Below, piece after piece: positions 39,119 through 48,940 of a DNA stretch of 64,000 nt (position 1 is its first letter; each line of letters begins with the position of its first letter). A program made the position numbers and the translations under genes. Source of the stretch: Aureimonas sp. AU12 (lineage in GTDB: Bacteria; Pseudomonadota; Alphaproteobacteria; Rhizobiales; Rhizobiaceae); contig NZ_BBWH01000002.1 in assembly GCF_001463705.1 (NCBI RefSeq), positions 34,567-98,566 on the forward strand, read 5' to 3'. A model generated the notes under the pieces. The model saw nothing but the letters and a program-made list of their open reading frames with translations. It ran no database searches and was not told the origin of the DNA.

Positions 39119-40240
39119 TCATACCAAACCACTCGTGTCTTCAAACACGAAAATCTCTTGCGGATCAACGGACACGAAGACCTCGTGCACATCTGCCTCC
39201 AGATCGCCGGGACGGATCCTGGCGCGCAGGGGGCTGTCGGCACCCGCCACCGCCAGCGTCAGAAGATCGACACTGCCGAGGAAGCGCCGTGAGAGGATAC
39301 GTGCTTCGATGCCATCGCGCTTCGTGGTCACGCGCAGCCCGTTGAGCCGAAGCCCGATGGTCATCGAAGTACCATCCGATCGTGGCGAAGCTGCGACCGC
39401 GCCGAGCGGCGACTCGACCCGACCGCCGCGAACGACGCCCTGCAAGACGTTGATTTCCGAGAAGAAAGCTGCGGCGAAGAGACTGGCCGGGTGGCGGTAG
39501 AGCTCATGCGCAGTACCCACCTGAACCAGCTTGCCGTCGCGCAGAAGCGCGATGCGGTCGCCCATCCGCATCGCCTCCTCGGCGTCATGCGTGACGACGA
39601 CCGCGGTGGATTTCGTTTCGCGAAGGATCTGCAGCGTATCGGTGCGGACCATATCCTTCAATCGGCTGTCGAGGCCAGAGAACGGTTCGTCCATGAGAAG
39701 GACCTGCGGGCGCGGCGTCAGCGCGCGCGCCAACGCCACGCGCTGCTGCTCACCTCCCGAAAGCGTGTGCGGGTAATCGGCAGCGGCGTGGACGAGGCCG
39801 ACCCGATCGAGGGCCGCCATCGCGGCCGCGCGCGACTCACTTGCGCCGAGATCGCGCAGACCGAACCGGACGTTGTCGAGCAGCGTCATGTGCGGAAATA
39901 GAGCGAAGTCCTGAAACATGAGGCCGATGCCTCGCCGTTCCGGAGGCACGAATCGATCGCCGCCGGCGACCTCCGATCCGCCGAGCCAGAGCGACCCTTC
40001 CGTCTGACGCTCGATTCCGGCGGCGATGCGCAGCAGCGAAGTCTTACCGGAGCCCGAGGGACCGAGCAGGCAGAGCACCTTGCCGGCCTGCGCGCGGATC
40101 GAGACGTCGTCGAGGATCCGCCGGCTGCCGGCGCGGAAGCCGATGTTTCGAAACTCGAGTTCGGCCGCGAAGCTCACGGGTGCGGTCGTTGCACGCGTAC
40201 GAGAGCCGGCTTCGCGTCGCTCGCTCAACTGCTGGGTCAT
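39119..40240 (-). CDS. ABC transporter ATP-binding protein (FbpC/PotA-like), orphan
   Basis: About 373 residues. Walker A GPSGSGKTSLLR is near 62, the Q-loop MFQDFALFPH near 108, the signature LSGGEQQRVALAR near 160, Walker B VLLMDEPFSGLD near 180 and the switch His in VVVTHDAEEA near 212. A C-terminal TOBE-like regulatory region follows from about 265. The sequence is closest in style to iron(III)/polyamine importer ATPases, but no permease or binding protein lies nearby. It occupies the place between nagZ and tatA where scpA-scpB usually sit in relatives. ATG at 40240 preferred over GTG at 40246. Confidence 0.85.
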   Translation of the reverse strand: MTQQLSERREAGSRTRATTAPVSFAAELEFRNIGFRAGSRRILDDVSIRAQAGKVLCLLGPSGSGKTSLLRIAAGIERQTEGSLWLGGSEVAGGDRFVPPERRGIGLMFQDFALFPHMTLLDNVRFGLRDLGASESRAAAMAALDRVGLVHAAADYPHTLSGGEQQRVALARALTPRPQVLLMDEPFSGLDSRLKDMVRTDTLQILRETKSTAVVVTHDAEEAMRMGDRIALLRDGKLVQVGTAHELYRHPASLFAAAFFSEINVLQGVVRGGRVESPLGAVAASPRSDGTSMTIGLRLNGLRVTTKRDGIEARILSRRFLGSVDLLTLAVAGADSPLRARIRPGDLEADVHEVFVSVDPQEIFVFEDTSGLV

Positions 40241-40329
40241 CGGCACCGATCCGTCGCCGTTCGAAGCACTGAAGCCCGAACGGACAAAACATGAGAGGAT
40301 CGATCAGATACCGATGCGCAGCGCCGGGC

Positions 40330-41355
40330 TCAAGCCACCATGGCCAGCAGCGAATCGAACTCGGCGCGCAGAACCTCAACCGAGCCGCCCTCGCCGCCCC
40401 GCCTGATGACGTCGAGGGCCCGCTCGGCCCGCTCGGCGCTCCGCCCGGCAAGCTCGGGCACATGTGCGGCGACCCGGCGCATTTCCGTCATGTCACCGTT
40501 GCAGTGAAGGGCCAGGTCACATCCAGCGGCGATCGCTGCGGCCGCAAGGTCGCCCATGTCGCCATCGAGCGCCTTCATCGACATGTCGTCGCTCATCAGG
40601 AGACCGTCGAAACCGAGCCGATCGCGAATGATGTCACCGATCATGACGGGCGACAGCGTCGTCGGCCGATCGGGGTCGATCGCCTCGAACAAGAGATGCG
40701 CGGTCATGCCTGCGGGAAGATCGGCCAGCGCCTCGAACGGCGGGAAATCGTGAGCTTCCAGTTCGGCCCGGGTCGCGCTCACTCGCGGCAGTTCGAGATG
40801 GCTATCGGCATTCGTGCGCCCGTGCCCCGGCAGATGCTTCATCACCGGCAGCACGCCGCTAGCCATCAGCCCGTCCGCAGCGGCACGGCCGAGGACCGCC
40901 ACCGTCGATGGATCGCGGGAATAGGCGCGGTCGCCGATTACCGAATGGGTGCCGGGAAAGGAGACGTCGAGACAGGGAAGGCAATCGACGTTGATGCCGT
41001 AACCTTCGACGAGATCGTGGCCGAGAAGCCGCCCCTGCAGCCAGGCCGCCCGCGCGCCCGCTTCGCGATCGCCGTCATAGACCACGCCGATGGCGGCGGC
41101 CGGCGGATAGCGGGGAGCGAGCGGCGGACGGAGGCGCTGGACGCGGCCTCCCTCCTGGTCGACGAGAACGGGAACGGTCTCGCGGCCGCCGACTTCCATC
41201 AGTTCGGCGACGAGATCGCGAAGCTGCGCGGCTTCCGAGATGTTGCGGCCGAAGAGGATGAAACCCCATGGCCGTTCGGCGGCAAAGAAGGCGCGCTCGT
41301 CGGCGGTCAGGCTGAGCCCGCTGCAACCGGCGATCCAGGCTTTCGATGGGGTCAT
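40330..41355 (-). CDS. nagZ: Beta-N-acetylhexosaminidase (NagZ)
   Basis: A 341-residue GH3 enzyme that removes GlcNAc from anhydro-muropeptides in cell-wall recycling. The signature KHLPGHGRTNADSHLELP near 165-182 holds the catalytic His/Asp dyad, and the nucleophile Asp lies in LLMSDDMSMKAL near 250. The ATG at 41355 (MTPSKAWIAGCSG) is the normal family start; the frame extends to 41511 into the SPOR gene and is not used. Cytosolic. Confidence 0.93.
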   Translation of the reverse strand: MTPSKAWIAGCSGLSLTADERAFFAAERPWGFILFGRNISEAAQLRDLVAELMEVGGRETVPVLVDQEGGRVQRLRPPLAPRYPPAAAIGVVYDGDREAGARAAWLQGRLLGHDLVEGYGINVDCLPCLDVSFPGTHSVIGDRAYSRDPSTVAVLGRAAADGLMASGVLPVMKHLPGHGRTNADSHLELPRVSATRAELEAHDFPPFEALADLPAGMTAHLLFEAIDPDRPTTLSPVMIGDIIRDRLGFDGLLMSDDMSMKALDGDMGDLAAAAIAAGCDLALHCNGDMTEMRRVAAHVPELAGRSAERAERALDVIRRGGEGGSVEVLRAEFDSLLAMVA

Positions 41356-41462
41356 GTCGAGATCCGGGCGTACAGGTTCGTCGGCCGCCCGACTCGAACC
41401 GGAAATGGGAGGGCGGTCGCCGCCCGGACGGGTCGCGACCAGAGCCGTGCCGACGAGACCCG

Positions 41463-43046
41463 TCAGCGCGTCACGAAGCAGCTGCCGCCGGCCGATTTCA
41501 GGCTGTCGCACAGGGAATTCGCTTCGGTCTTGGACGCGGCGGCCACGCGGACCCGGTAGAAGGTCCCCTTGCCCGCGATCTCGGCCGCTTTGATGCCGAC
41601 GCCGCGACCACCGATGACGCTCGAGAACCGCTTGCCGAGATTGGACATCGATTCCTTTGCCAGTGCTTCGCTCGGCTGTGAGGAGATCTGCACGTAGAAC
41701 CCGCCATCCGCCGCCGCGGGTGCCGCCGCAGGCGTCAGCGCGGCGACCTGCTGAGGTGCTGCCGCCGGTGCCGGCTTGGCGACGGGTGCGGCCTTGGCGA
41801 CGGGTGCCGCGACAGGAGCGACCGGCGCCGAAACCGAAGCGGTCGTCATCTCCGGTTGATCGTCCTCGGCAGCGTCGCCATCATCGAACGGCATGGCCGG
41901 CGCGATGCCTGCCACCGGGTCCATCACGGCAGCCTGCGCCACCGTGCTGGAGGCATTGGTCATCAGCTCGCTCTCGACCGCCGAGGTTTCCGTTGCGACA
42001 AGCGTGCCGTCCGGGCGAACCGTGAGCGTGCGGACCTTGCGCGGCTGGAGCGTTGCGTCCGATGCCGTCGGGCTGGCATCCGCGACCTGCGTCGGCTCGT
42101 CCGCCGGCAATGAAACGTCGTCGCCGACGCTGACGCCCGGCAGGGCATCGACCGGCGGCTCGGCGTCCTCTGTGAGATCGAGCGGCTCTTCCATCGCCGT
42201 CTTCAGCGACTGCTGCGTCGGCGCACGATCGGCATCGACACCCGCGACGCGCTGATAGACGGCCTTGTTCTGGTTGGGGATCGACTTGCCGCCGGGATCG
42301 ACGGGCACGATCTTGTAGGGTTCGACGTCGGCCTTGATCAGCATCGAGCCATCGCCGCCGCCTACGCTGCCGCCCATTCCGGCGTAAAGCGCCGCACTGG
42401 CGACGCCCACGAGCGCCAGCGCGGCGATGCCGCCAAGGATCAGCGCGGGCGCCCGGAAGCGCGAATGGGTCTTCACCGGATAGTCGTCGTCGTACTGCGC
42501 GGAGTCGAGATCGACGTCGGCATCGTCGTAGCCGAGCGCGTAATCGTCGTCCTCGTCATAGACCGGCTTCGAGGTCTGGAGCGCCGCCATCTCGCTGGCG
42601 ATCAGCTCGTCGAAGTCGTCGAGGGTCAGCGTCTGCGGATGAACCGCATCGTATTCGGGCTCGCGTGCCGGAGCGAAGGATTGCGTTTCGGCCGGGTTCA
42701 TGTCGCGCGGCCGCTGGGGCTGGCTCAGTCCACGCAACGCATCCTCCATCTGCTGATCGGCCATCGCCGGAGACTTGACCTGACGCACCGGTGCGGCACG
42801 CTCTCCGGCCGGGGAACCGCTGCGCGACACCTTCGGAGCATCGAGAGCCTCAACGCGCTGCTCGGGACGGTAGGTGAACTCGTCCCAACCGGCGGCCTGC
42901 GGGATCTCGATCGGCTCGAAGCCCGCATAGACGGGCTGGGCGACACCGGGCGAACGGGGCCCTGGTCCTTCCACCGCACGGATGAGATCGGCGAAAGGAT
43001 CGCGACCGCCGACGGTGCCGGGATTGGAGCCCTTGAAGTCCTTCAT
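41463..43046 (-). CDS. SPOR domain-containing membrane protein
   Basis: A 527-residue bitopic protein. A long acidic and disordered cytoplasmic part (1 to about 200) is followed by one span near 205-228 (ALILGGIAALALVGVASAAL) and a periplasmic Pro/Ala linker. A C-terminal SPOR domain (about 450-527, GGFYVQISSQPSEALAKESM) binds glycan strands stripped of stem peptides. Likely works at the division septum. Two Cys in the SPOR domain (LCDSL, SCFV) match family disulfides. Just upstream of nagZ. Confidence 0.88.
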   Translation of the reverse strand: MKDFKGSNPGTVGGRDPFADLIRAVEGPGPRSPGVAQPVYAGFEPIEIPQAAGWDEFTYRPEQRVEALDAPKVSRSGSPAGERAAPVRQVKSPAMADQQMEDALRGLSQPQRPRDMNPAETQSFAPAREPEYDAVHPQTLTLDDFDELIASEMAALQTSKPVYDEDDDYALGYDDADVDLDSAQYDDDYPVKTHSRFRAPALILGGIAALALVGVASAALYAGMGGSVGGGDGSMLIKADVEPYKIVPVDPGGKSIPNQNKAVYQRVAGVDADRAPTQQSLKTAMEEPLDLTEDAEPPVDALPGVSVGDDVSLPADEPTQVADASPTASDATLQPRKVRTLTVRPDGTLVATETSAVESELMTNASSTVAQAAVMDPVAGIAPAMPFDDGDAAEDDQPEMTTASVSAPVAPVAAPVAKAAPVAKPAPAAAPQQVAALTPAAAPAAADGGFYVQISSQPSEALAKESMSNLGKRFSSVIGGRGVGIKAAEIAGKGTFYRVRVAAASKTEANSLCDSLKSAGGSCFVTR

Positions 43047-43147
43047 CGCAACGATCCCACCCCGGATTTCGACCCGCAGCAGTCGAAATTTGACAATGCA
43101 CCGCGAAGCTTGCGCCTAAATCGCGAACTTGTTCAAAGCGTGGTCCG

Positions 43148-44899
43148 TCAGCGCATTTCCTCGGGGGCGGAGACGCCGACGAGGTCCAAACCGGATGCGA
43201 TCACGAAAGCCACCGCCTGAACGAGGCCCAACCGGGCCGCCGTCGTTTTCGCATCATCAGGCTTAACGAACCGTAACTCCGGATGGTCCTTGCCGCGATT
43301 GTACTGGGCGTGAAACGCGGAGGCGACGTCGTAGAGGAAGAAGGCCAGGCGATGCGGCTCCTTTGCCTGCGCCGCGCTCTGCACCAGACGCGGATACTCG
43401 GCGAGCTTGCGCATCAGGCCGACTTCGCCCTCGTCGGTCAGAAGCGCCAGAGTCTGCGCATCCACCTTATCGAGCGCCGACACGTCCAGCCCCTCTCCGG
43501 CAGCCTGCCGCACGATCGAGCGCGAGCGGGCATGGGCGTACTGGACGTAGAAGACCGGGTTGTCCTTCGACTGCTCGGTGACCTTCTGGAAGTCGAAGTC
43601 GAGCGGCGCGTCGCTCTTGCGGAACAACATCATGAACCGCACGGCGTCGCGGCCCACCTCGTTCACCACGTCGGCAAGGGTGACGAACTCCCCGGCCCGC
43701 TTCGACATCTTCACCGGCTCGCCGTTGCGGAACAGCTTCACGAGCTGGCACAGCACGACGTCGACCTCGGCGCGCTCGCCGGCGACAGCCTTTGCGACCG
43801 CTTCGAGCCGTTTCACGTAGCCGCCGTGGTCAGCGCCAAGCACGTAGACCATCTCGTCGAAGCCGCGGGCAAACTTGTCCGCGAAGTAGGCGACGTCGGC
43901 GGCGAAATAGGTGTAGCTGCCGTCGGATTTCACGAGCGGGCGATCGACATCGTCGCCGACATCGGTCGAGCGCAGCAGCGTCTGCTCGCGATCCTCCCAG
44001 TCGTCGGGCAGCTGGCCCTTCGGCGGCGGCAGCGTTCCCTGGTAGACGAAGCCCTTCTCGCGCAACTCTTCGATGGCCGCCGTGATCCGGCCGCCATTGC
44101 CCTCGTGCAGCGTCTTCTCGGAGAAGAACACGTCCTGCTGGATGGCGAGCGCCCGCAGGTCGTCTCGGATCGACATCATCATCGCCGAGATCGCATAGCT
44201 CTTCACGAGCGGCATCCACTCGGTCTCGTCCTGCGCCAGCAGGTCGCGGCCGTAGCGGATGGCGAGTGCCGATCCGACGGTCTTCAGGTAGTCGCCGGGA
44301 TAAAGCCCGGCGGGGATGTCGCCGATGCTCTCGCCGAGCGCTTCGCGGTAGCGCAGGTAGACCGAGCGGGCGAGGACGTTCACCTGCTCGCCGGCATCGT
44401 TGATGTAATATTCCTTCGTAACGGCATGACCGGCGAAGGCGAGAAGGTTAGCGATGGCATCGCCCACCACGGCGCCACGGCAATGGCCGACATGCAGCGG
44501 CCCGGTGGGGTTGGCCGATACGTATTCGACGTTGACCTTGCGGCCCGTCGAAGCCCCCCGCCCATAGTCGAGACCCTGGCCGAGGAGAGCATGCAGATGC
44601 TCGGTCCAGAACTGCGGCTGGAGCCGTAGGTTGATGAAGCCGGGTCCGGCGATCTCGACCGAGGCGACGTCGGGATCGGCCCGCAGACTTTCCGCGATCC
44701 GATCGGCGAGGTCGCGCGGCTTCTGCCCAAGCGGCTTGGCAAGCACCATCGCGGCATTCGTCGCGAGGTCACCGTGCGTCGGGTCGCGCGGCGGCTCGAC
44801 GGTGATCCGCGAAAGGTCGTGCTCGCCCGCTTCCATCGCTCGCAGAAGGGCTTCGACACTCTTGCGGATGCGGTGCTCGAAGTCGGCGAAGATGTTCAT
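43148..44899 (-). CDS. argS: Arginine--tRNA ligase
   Basis: A 583-residue class I synthetase. The HIGH motif is [12 protein letters not shown] near residue 130 and the KMSKS-equivalent is [10 protein letters not shown] near 370. An additional N-terminal domain (about 1-100) and a C-terminal DALR anticodon domain are present. The ATG at 44899 starts [10 protein letters not shown], the usual beginning. Lies between dgt and the SPOR gene on the same strand. Confidence 0.97.
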   Translation of the reverse strand: MNIFADFEHRIRKSVEALLRAMEAGEHDLSRITVEPPRDPTHGDLATNAAMVLAKPLGQKPRDLADRIAESLRADPDVASVEIAGPGFINLRLQPQFWTEHLHALLGQGLDYGRGASTGRKVNVEYVSANPTGPLHVGHCRGAVVGDAIANLLAFAGHAVTKEYYINDAGEQVNVLARSVYLRYREALGESIGDIPAGLYPGDYLKTVGSALAIRYGRDLLAQDETEWMPLVKSYAISAMMMSIRDDLRALAIQQDVFFSEKTLHEGNGGRITAAIEELREKGFVYQGTLPPPKGQLPDDWEDREQTLLRSTDVGDDVDRPLVKSDGSYTYFAADVAYFADKFARGFDEMVYVLGADHGGYVKRLEAVAKAVAGERAEVDVVLCQLVKLFRNGEPVKMSKRAGEFVTLADVVNEVGRDAVRFMMLFRKSDAPLDFDFQKVTEQSKDNPVFYVQYAHARSRSIVRQAAGEGLDVSALDKVDAQTLALLTDEGEVGLMRKLAEYPRLVQSAAQAKEPHRLAFFLYDVASAFHAQYNRGKDHPELRFVKPDDAKTTAARLGLVQAVAFVIASGLDLVGVSAPEEMR

Positions 44900-44992
44900 C
44901 GGGGCAATCCAGACAGAAGCGGTTCGGGGTCGGCTTGGTACCGGCGGCACAGTCCGCCCGCCCGCCGGCGGTCGGCAAGCCAAACGGCGCGC

Positions 44993-46207
44993 CTAACGCA
45001 AATCGGGGGTAGCGTCAAACAGCCGCCGGTGCTCGGACAGGGCGTAGGTATCCGTCATCCCGGAGAGATAGTCGCTCACGCGCCGGGCCAGCCGTCCCTC
45101 GTCCAACGCATTCGCCTGCGCGCTCCACCCGCCGCCCATTTCTTGCGGGTCCGCCAGGTAGCGCTCGAAGAGATCCTCGACGATCGTCTCCGCCTTGTCC
45201 ATGACGCCCATGACGCTGGGATTGCGGTAGACGCGGGTGAAGAGAAACGACTTCGTCTGCCGGGCCAGCGCCCGCATCTCGGGTGAGAAGTCGATGAGCG
45301 TGCGGGAGGCCGAGCGGACCGCCTCGACGCTGTCGATCCCGTCGCTTGCAAGGCGACGGAGCGAGCACGCGATGACGTCCTCGACCATGCGGGTGATGTG
45401 GCGACGCATGATCTCGTGAACCATCCGCGAGCTGTCGAGCGTCGGGTATTGCGCCCGCACCTCGCGCAGGATGTCACCGGCCAACTCCATCTCCTCGAGG
45501 TCTTCGAGCGCGATCAGCCCGGCACGCAAGCCATCGTCGAGGTCGTGCGTGTTGTAGGCGATATCGTCGGAGATCGCCGCCGCCTGCGCCTCCAGCGTGG
45601 CGAACCTGTCGAGATCGAGCGGATAGGCCGCATCGAAGTCGAGGATCGGTCGGGGCACCTCGCCCTCCCAGGTCGACAACGGGCCGGTCAGCGGCCCGTT
45701 GTGCTTCACAAGACCTTCGAGCGACTCGAACGACAGGTTCAGCCCGTCGAACTCGGCGTAGCGCCGCTCCAGTGCCGTGACGATCCGAAGCGATTGGGCG
45801 TTGTGATCGAAGCCGCCGAAGCCCGCCATGCGCCGGTTCAGCGCCCGCTCGCCGGCATGGCCGAACGGCGTGTGGCCGAAATCATGGACGAGCGCGATCG
45901 CCTCCGTCAGGTCCTCGTCGAGCCGCAGCGCGCGGGCGAAGGCTCGCGCGATCTGCGACACCTCGATCGTGTGGGTCAGGCGGGTGCGGAAATGGTCGCC
46001 CTCGTAGGCGACGAAGACCTGTGTCTTGTGCTTCAGGCGGCGAAAGGCGTTCGAATGGACGATGCGGTCGCGGTCACGTTGGAAGGGCGTGCGGGTGCGA
46101 CTGCCCGGCTCTTCCACGAGGCGACCACGCGAGCGCGCGGCATCGGCAGCATAGGGCGCGAGAATGCCGCGCCCGAGACCGATCCCATCGAATGTCTCGT
46201 CCGGCAT
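44993..46207 (-). CDS. dgt: Deoxyguanosinetriphosphate triphosphohydrolase-like protein
   Basis: A 404-residue HD-domain phosphohydrolase. The metal-binding residues are the His in [17 protein letters not shown] near 66-72, the HD pair in [14 protein letters not shown] near 102-115 and a late Asp near 195. It cleaves dNTPs to nucleoside and triphosphate, helping set dNTP pools. The start at 46207 (MPDETFDG) matches family length; the upstream frame overlaps the divergent Fe-S carrier gene and is rejected. Confidence 0.92.
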   Translation of the reverse strand: MPDETFDGIGLGRGILAPYAADAARSRGRLVEEPGSRTRTPFQRDRDRIVHSNAFRRLKHKTQVFVAYEGDHFRTRLTHTIEVSQIARAFARALRLDEDLTEAIALVHDFGHTPFGHAGERALNRRMAGFGGFDHNAQSLRIVTALERRYAEFDGLNLSFESLEGLVKHNGPLTGPLSTWEGEVPRPILDFDAAYPLDLDRFATLEAQAAAISDDIAYNTHDLDDGLRAGLIALEDLEEMELAGDILREVRAQYPTLDSSRMVHEIMRRHITRMVEDVIACSLRRLASDGIDSVEAVRSASRTLIDFSPEMRALARQTKSFLFTRVYRNPSVMGVMDKAETIVEDLFERYLADPQEMGGGWSAQANALDEGRLARRVSDYLSGMTDTYALSEHRRLFDATPDLR

Positions 46208-46373
46208 GGTATCGGGATCCGTCTGGTGGGGCTGTCGCCCGGGGCATCGGACCCGTCCATCGACGATGTCCACCGGGCGGCGATTGACCGGCCCGGTATG
46301 CGTCCATACTTTAGAGCAGCAATTCCAACAAGAAGAGGCCGGACCACGCCACGGCGTTCGCCCGGATCGAGCC

Positions 46374-46721
46374 ATGAGCGACACGTTCGCCGCCGCCAAC
46401 CCCGTCACCGTTTCCGACGCCGCCGCGCGCCGCATCCTTGCGATCCTGGCCAAGGCGCAAACCGAGAATGCCCTGCGCATCTCCGTCGAAGGCGGGGGCT
46501 GCTCGGGCTTCTCCTACAAGTTCGACCTCACCCACGATCACGATGCCGACGACGTCGTGATCGAGAAGGACGGCGCCCGCGTCCTCATCGACCAGATGTC
46601 GCTCGCCTACATGGACGGCGCCGTGGTGGATTTCGTCGACGACCTGATGGGTCAGTCGTTCCAGATCCGCAATCCGAACGCCGTGGCATCTTGCGGCTGC
46701 GGGACCTCCTTCTCCGTTTGA
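46374..46721 (+). CDS. erpA: A-type iron-sulfur cluster carrier
   Basis: A 115-residue IscA/ErpA-family protein. The three ligand cysteines are present: [11 protein letters not shown] (Cys43) and the C-terminal SCGCGTSF (Cys107, Cys109). It delivers Fe-S clusters to client enzymes. ErpA, IscA and SufA cannot be separated confidently by sequence alone; the dgt neighbourhood matches the gene usually named erpA in Rhizobiales. Divergent from dgt, with 166 bases between. Confidence 0.88.
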   Translation: MSDTFAAANPVTVSDAAARRILAILAKAQTENALRISVEGGGCSGFSYKFDLTHDHDADDVVIEKDGARVLIDQMSLAYMDGAVVDFVDDLMGQSFQIRNPNAVASCGCGTSFSV

Positions 46722-46782
46722 CAAGGCGGATGGCGAAGCGGCAGGACGGCTCAGCCCTGTCCTCCTGCCGAGCCCATGCCCC

Positions 46783-47568
46783 ATGCTGATCGCGACCTGG
46801 AACATCAACGGCGTCAAGGCGCGCCTGGAGACGCTCCTCGCCTGGCTCGATGAGCGCCAGCCCGACGTCGTCGGCCTGCAGGAGATCAAGTCCGTCGATG
46901 AGACGTTCCCGCGCGGTGAGTTTGAATCGCGTGGCTGGCATGTCGAGACGCACGGCCAGAAGGGCTTCAACGGCGTTGCGCTTCTCTCGAAGGAGAAGCC
47001 GCTATCGATCGAGCGTCGTCTTCCCGGCGACGATGCGGACGAACAGTCGCGCTTCATCGAGGGCGTCTGGGCCTTGGGCGACCACCGTATCCGCATCGCC
47101 TCGCTCTACCTGCCGAACGGCAATCCGCTCGGCACGGAAAAATTTTCCTACAAGCTCGGCTGGATGCGGCGGCTCGAACAGCACGCGAAATTGCGGCTAT
47201 CGGAAGAGATGCCCTTCGTGCTCGCCGGCGACTACAACGTCATCCCGCAGCCCGAGGATGCCCGGAACGCCGCAGCCTGGGTGGACGATGCCCTGTTCCA
47301 GTCGGAAAGCCGTGAAGCCTATCGCCGGCTGCTCAATCTCGGACTAACCGACGCGGTGCGCGCGACCACGGATCGGCCGGGCACCTACACGTTCTGGGAT
47401 TATCAGGCCGGCGCCTGGCAGCGTGACAACGGTATCCGCATCGATCACGTGCTGCTGTCGCCGGAAGCGGCTCGCTGGCTGAAGTCGGTGGTGATCGACC
47501 GGCACGTCCGCGACTGGGAAAAGCCCTCGGACCACGTGCCCGTGGTGGTCGAGATCACCGCCGACTAG
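46783..47568 (+). CDS. xthA: Exodeoxyribonuclease III
   Basis: A 261-residue AP endonuclease/3'-5' exonuclease for base excision repair. Motifs are TWNINGVKARL (5-15), GLQEIKSVDE (catalytic Glu near 34), AGDYNVIPQPEDARN near 148 (Asp, Asn) and the C-terminal SDHVPVVVE (catalytic His). 61 bases after erpA on the same strand; convergent with exoR. Confidence 0.95.
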   Translation: MLIATWNINGVKARLETLLAWLDERQPDVVGLQEIKSVDETFPRGEFESRGWHVETHGQKGFNGVALLSKEKPLSIERRLPGDDADEQSRFIEGVWALGDHRIRIASLYLPNGNPLGTEKFSYKLGWMRRLEQHAKLRLSEEMPFVLAGDYNVIPQPEDARNAAAWVDDALFQSESREAYRRLLNLGLTDAVRATTDRPGTYTFWDYQAGAWQRDNGIRIDHVLLSPEAARWLKSVVIDRHVRDWEKPSDHVPVVVEITAD

Positions 47569-47580
47569 GCAGCCGGCGCC

Positions 47581-48396
47581 TCAGCGCGGCAGGTCGCCGT
47601 CATCGTCCGTCTCGGCATAGGCCAAGGCGGTTCGCCGGTCGTCTTCGGTGGACAGCGAGAACGCCTCCTCCTGCAGCGGGCGAATCCACTCCTTGTCCTT
47701 GGCCGGCGCGATCTTGAGCGCGCGCGTCAGCATGGCCAGCCCGCGAATCGGCTCGGCCTGCAGCGAAATCGTCTCGCCGTCGAAGAGCAGGTAGCCGAGA
47801 AGCGCCTCGGCCTTCGCATAGCCCTTGTGCGCGGCCAGCTTCAGCCAACGGGCCGCTTGGCGCGGGTTGGCCTTGCCGCCCTCGCCCGCCAGCAGCATAC
47901 GCCCCAGTTCGAACTGCGCGCGCGCATCGCCGAAATAGGAGGCGGCATGCGAATAGAGCTGCCGCGCCTGCACGGGGTCGGCGGCCACGGGCGTGCCTGG
48001 AATACCGTTGCGCGTGTACTCGGCCAAGGCAACGACGGCGCTCGCCACATAGGCCGCGTTCGGCGACGAGGACGTATCATCCTCCTGATCGCGCACGATC
48101 TGCTCGAACATCTGGAAGGCTTCGTAGTCGTTCTCGACGACCCCGTCGCCATCCGCGAACATCTGGCCGAGCTTCCAGCGAGCGCCGGCATGGCCGAGAT
48201 GGGCGGCCTGCTGCAACGCCTCGATCGCCTCGGCCTTTTCGCCTCGCTTGTAGGCGGCAAAGCCGAGCGAGAAGATATCGCGAGACGATGTCCCCCTCGC
48301 GATGGCCGTCGCAGGGTCGAGCGCCATCGCGGCAGAACCGGACATCATCCAGCTGCCGGCCGCGACCATCGCAAGAAGCATCCTAGATATGCGCAT
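47581..48396 (-). CDS. exoR: ExoR-like periplasmic regulator (Sel1-repeat protein)
   Basis: About 271 residues. A signal peptide (hydrophobic run to SGSAAMA) is followed by Sel1-like repeats: HLGHAGARWKLGQMFADGDGV, YFGDARAQFELGRMLLAGEGG and HKGYAKAEALLGYLLFDG. The ENDYEAFQMFEQIV segment is typical of ExoR. In rhizobia ExoR binds and inhibits the ExoS-ChvI sensor pair, controlling exopolysaccharide and motility. No exoS or chvI gene lies in the window. Starts at 48396 or 48417 are both possible; neither has a strong ribosome site. Confidence 0.82.
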   Translation of the reverse strand: MRISRMLLAMVAAGSWMMSGSAAMALDPATAIARGTSSRDIFSLGFAAYKRGEKAEAIEALQQAAHLGHAGARWKLGQMFADGDGVVENDYEAFQMFEQIVRDQEDDTSSSPNAAYVASAVVALAEYTRNGIPGTPVAADPVQARQLYSHAASYFGDARAQFELGRMLLAGEGGKANPRQAARWLKLAAHKGYAKAEALLGYLLFDGETISLQAEPIRGLAMLTRALKIAPAKDKEWIRPLQEEAFSLSTEDDRRTALAYAETDDDGDLPR

Positions 48397-48590
48397 GAAC
48401 CAGCTTTTCGGATGCATGGGACGGACGGGGCCGGACGACAGGGAGACGGATGGAAATTTGTGGCGACATCCGCAAACCTTCGCCTCGATGGGCCCCGCGT
48501 TCAGTGGTTTGTTCGAGCGCCATCTCGCCAGAACGATAGGCAAGCTTCGTGAACGATTCGCACACGGTCGCCCCGCTCGACAGGCGTCGA

Positions 48591-48606
48591 CGCAAACCGG
48601 TTTGCG
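48591..48606. promoter_or_regulatory. 16-bp perfect palindrome, possible operator
   Basis: CGCAAACCGGTTTGCG lies 174-195 bases upstream of the exoR start, in a region without genes. A palindrome of this size fits a dimeric regulator, but none can be named. Confidence 0.4.
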
Positions 48607-48799
48607 CGCGGCAGGAAGGTCCGCTCGACCGCACCATGTCTGAAAGGGTGATCCCGTCCATACGCCTTCGCATCGCTTTCGAGCCGAGCGCCGAATCTGT
48701 CGGCTTCCCACCGGGTTGCCATCTCGGCGCCTGACGTTGGGTGGCCCCGTTTTATGGCGGCAACGCGGCGCAAACGATGGCGGAGGGGTCGTGAATGAT

Positions 48800-48823
48800 G
48801 CTGCAACGCCATAGTGTTGCAGC
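48800..48823. promoter_or_regulatory. Inverted repeat GCTGCAAC-N8-GTTGCAGC
   Basis: The perfect 8-bp arms around an 8-base spacer could be an operator or a small hairpin in the exoR leader. Confidence 0.35.
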
Positions 48824-48940
48824 GTTCCCACATGTTGCGCGGGTGCAGACACGACTGCGCACCGAAGAGCGCCCAATCCACGATCGGACGCCATCTCGTC
48901 ACCTGCGTGCACGTTCCAAAAAACGCGCTGTCAGCCGCCG

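Larger units (their letters stand above)
48397..48940. other. Long exoR leader with two inverted repeats
   Basis: About 540 bases without a gene between exoR and the porin gene, both on the minus strand, so it is exoR's upstream region. It holds a 16-bp perfect palindrome (CGCAAACCGGTTTGCG) at 48591-48606 and an inverted repeat GCTGCAAC-N8-GTTGCAGC at 48800-48823. Either may be an operator. No promoter boxes are certain. Confidence 0.55.

Noticed and set aside
41700..42000. Ala/Pro-rich stretch in the SPOR protein as a DNA repeat
   Set aside because: It is low-complexity periplasmic linker coding sequence, not a regular repeat.
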